Assembly (NCBI GenBank): GCA_964581895.1
Contig: CAZOPR010000004.1
Coordinates: forward strand, 124,001 to 188,000
Source of the DNA: Exilispira sp964581895
Lineage (GTDB): Bacteria; Spirochaetota; JAAYUW01
Length of the DNA: 64,000 nt
Direction of reading: 5' to 3'
Below the pieces are notes generated by a model. The model had not been told where the DNA came from, did no database searches, and saw nothing but the letters and a program-made list of their open reading frames with translations. The position numbers and the translations under genes are program-made. Positions 63,258 to 64,000 of this stretch are shown here, one piece after another (the stretch's first letter is position 1; the number at the start of each line of letters is the position of its first letter).

Positions 63258-64000
63258 TTATACCTTGATTAGATTATTTTTAATAAATTTTTTTAAGGCT
63301 AAATAAAATATATCATAGTTTTTTATTGGTGTCAAACCAAAATGTGCAACTCTAAAGACTTTTCCTTTTAATAATCCCTGTCCATGTCCCAAAGATAATG
63401 AGTAACTTTCTTTACAAAATTCAATAAAATTTTCTGCATATTCATATTCAAAAACTGATACAGCATTTGAACTTTGAACAGGAAATTGCTTTATCCCATA
63501 ACCAAAACAATTTGATCTTATATTATTTGCAATTTTTATATTTCTTTCAATAATGTTTTTTAATCCTAATTTTAAAATCTCTTTCAAAATTTTTTCAATA
63601 TAGAATATGGTGTTTATTGCTGGTGTAAATGGAGGATCATCAAGATATTTATTTAGATTGAAGTAATACGCAGTTATAGGATTTAGTTTTATTAGTTCGA
63701 TAGCTTTTCTGCTTAAACTTATAAAAGAAACGCCAGAGGGAGAGTTCAATCCTTTTTGTGAGCCTATTAAAATTGCATCTAAACCAAAAAGTTCCTGGTA
63801 TATATAATCTGAAGTAAAAGCAGAAACAGAGTCAGCTATCGTGATTAAGTTATATTTTTGTCCAAATTGCCCAATAATTTGTGGATCACAAAAGATTCCT
63901 GAAGAGGTTTCGCAAACCTGAAAGGTTATATGAGTATAATTTGAATTTGAAAGTTCTTTTTCGATTATTTCATAGTCAATTTTTCTATTTTCAAAAAATG
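63258..64000 (-). CDS. Class V aminotransferase (alanine-glyoxylate/serine-pyruvate type), 5' end outside window
   Basis: At least 247 residues, open to the window edge, so the N-terminus is missing. TFQVCETSSGIFCDPQIIG, LITIADSVSAFTSD and ILIGSQKGLNSPSGVSFISLS give the class V fold; the Lys in SQKG is the PLP lysine and the Asp in IADSVS contacts the cofactor ring. SSNAVSVFEYEY and HGQGLLKGKVFRVAHFGL close the domain with the substrate Arg. It could transaminate serine, alanine or phosphoserine-like substrates. Its end lies two bases upstream of the PilZ gene's TTG start. Confidence 0.87.
   Translation of the reverse strand, partial: FFENRKIDYEIIEKELSNSNYTHITFQVCETSSGIFCDPQIIGQFGQKYNLITIADSVSAFTSDYIYQELFGLDAILIGSQKGLNSPSGVSFISLSRKAIELIKLNPITAYYFNLNKYLDDPPFTPAINTIFYIEKILKEILKLGLKNIIERNIKIANNIRSNCFGYGIKQFPVQSSNAVSVFEYEYAENFIEFCKESYSLSLGHGQGLLKGKVFRVAHFGLTPIKNYDIFYLALKKFIKNNLIKV

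Noticed and set aside
1..64000. tRNA, rRNA or riboswitch genes
   Set aside because: No T-loop GTTCGAATC-type sequence with a matching acceptor stem, no rRNA segment and no recognisable riboswitch core were found by reading; a covariance-model search would be the decisive test.

Overview
The window is very AT-rich (roughly 70 % or more A+T by eye) and almost fully coding, with AGGAGG-type ribosome binding sites. It carries a bacterial chromosome segment from an anaerobe. Evidence for anaerobiosis is a complete Rnf complex, an electron-bifurcating type EtfAB/acyl-CoA dehydrogenase set, hybrid cluster protein (Hcp), hemerythrins and a ferredoxin. UGA, UAA and UAG all act as stops. No rRNA, tRNA, CRISPR array or intact mobile element was seen, so the phylum cannot be fixed from the sequence; a low-GC uncultured anaerobic lineage is the best description.

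Regions. (1) 1-3064: end of a possible CPBP protease, DUF3147 membrane protein, PHP-type histidinol phosphatase, sulfatase-fold membrane transferase. (2) 3173-5002: an RNase H-like protein and a CARF protein of the APE2256 family, which looks like an orphan cyclic-oligoadenylate-responsive defence pair with no cas genes or array nearby. (3) 5067-8799: Rrf2 regulator, a one-cluster mini-ferredoxin, Hcp and a DUF438-hemerythrin-PAS sensor, a nitrosative/redox stress module. (4) 8862-19469: MFS transporter, Bcp peroxiredoxin, twin large BNR-repeat lipoproteins, GGCT-like protein, bacteriohemerythrin, YfcC-type carrier, DUF2817 peptidase. (5) 19690-25626: a decay zone holding a hybrid histidine kinase severed from its first PAS domain by a UGA, a twice-frameshifted lipoprotein and a wrecked transglutaminase-like peptidase.

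(6) 25643-39250, all on the minus strand: fabH-fabZ-tetR-acd-etfB-etfA-fabI, a GDPD, rnfCDGEAB, PspC and a thioredoxin-like protein. This links type II fatty acid synthesis, a probably bifurcating acyl-CoA dehydrogenase/EtfAB (EtfA has a fused ferredoxin domain) and the Rnf ion pump. A perfect TGACCA-AA-TGGTCA palindrome sits upstream of fabH and is a candidate site for the cluster's TetR protein. (7) 39583-55623: AmrS-like radical SAM enzyme, MATE exporter, DUF898 proteins, a serine-hydrolase-fold lipoprotein that has lost its catalytic residues, MurD with a low-complexity insert, a GlpA-like/FAD oxidoreductase/DUF1667 operon, EamA transporter, hydrolases. (8) 55644-64000: cyclic-dinucleotide signalling genes (ComFB-domain protein, GAF-HD-GYP phosphodiesterase, a CheX-REC-PilZ triple fusion and its dead sister gene) with RadC, PyrF, ComEC and a class V aminotransferase cut by the window edge.

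Two themes cross the window. First, recent gene decay by stops and frameshifts. Second, short tandem duplications, which appear both between genes and as repeat-built inserts inside conserved proteins (MFS linker, kinase ATPase domain, MurD).
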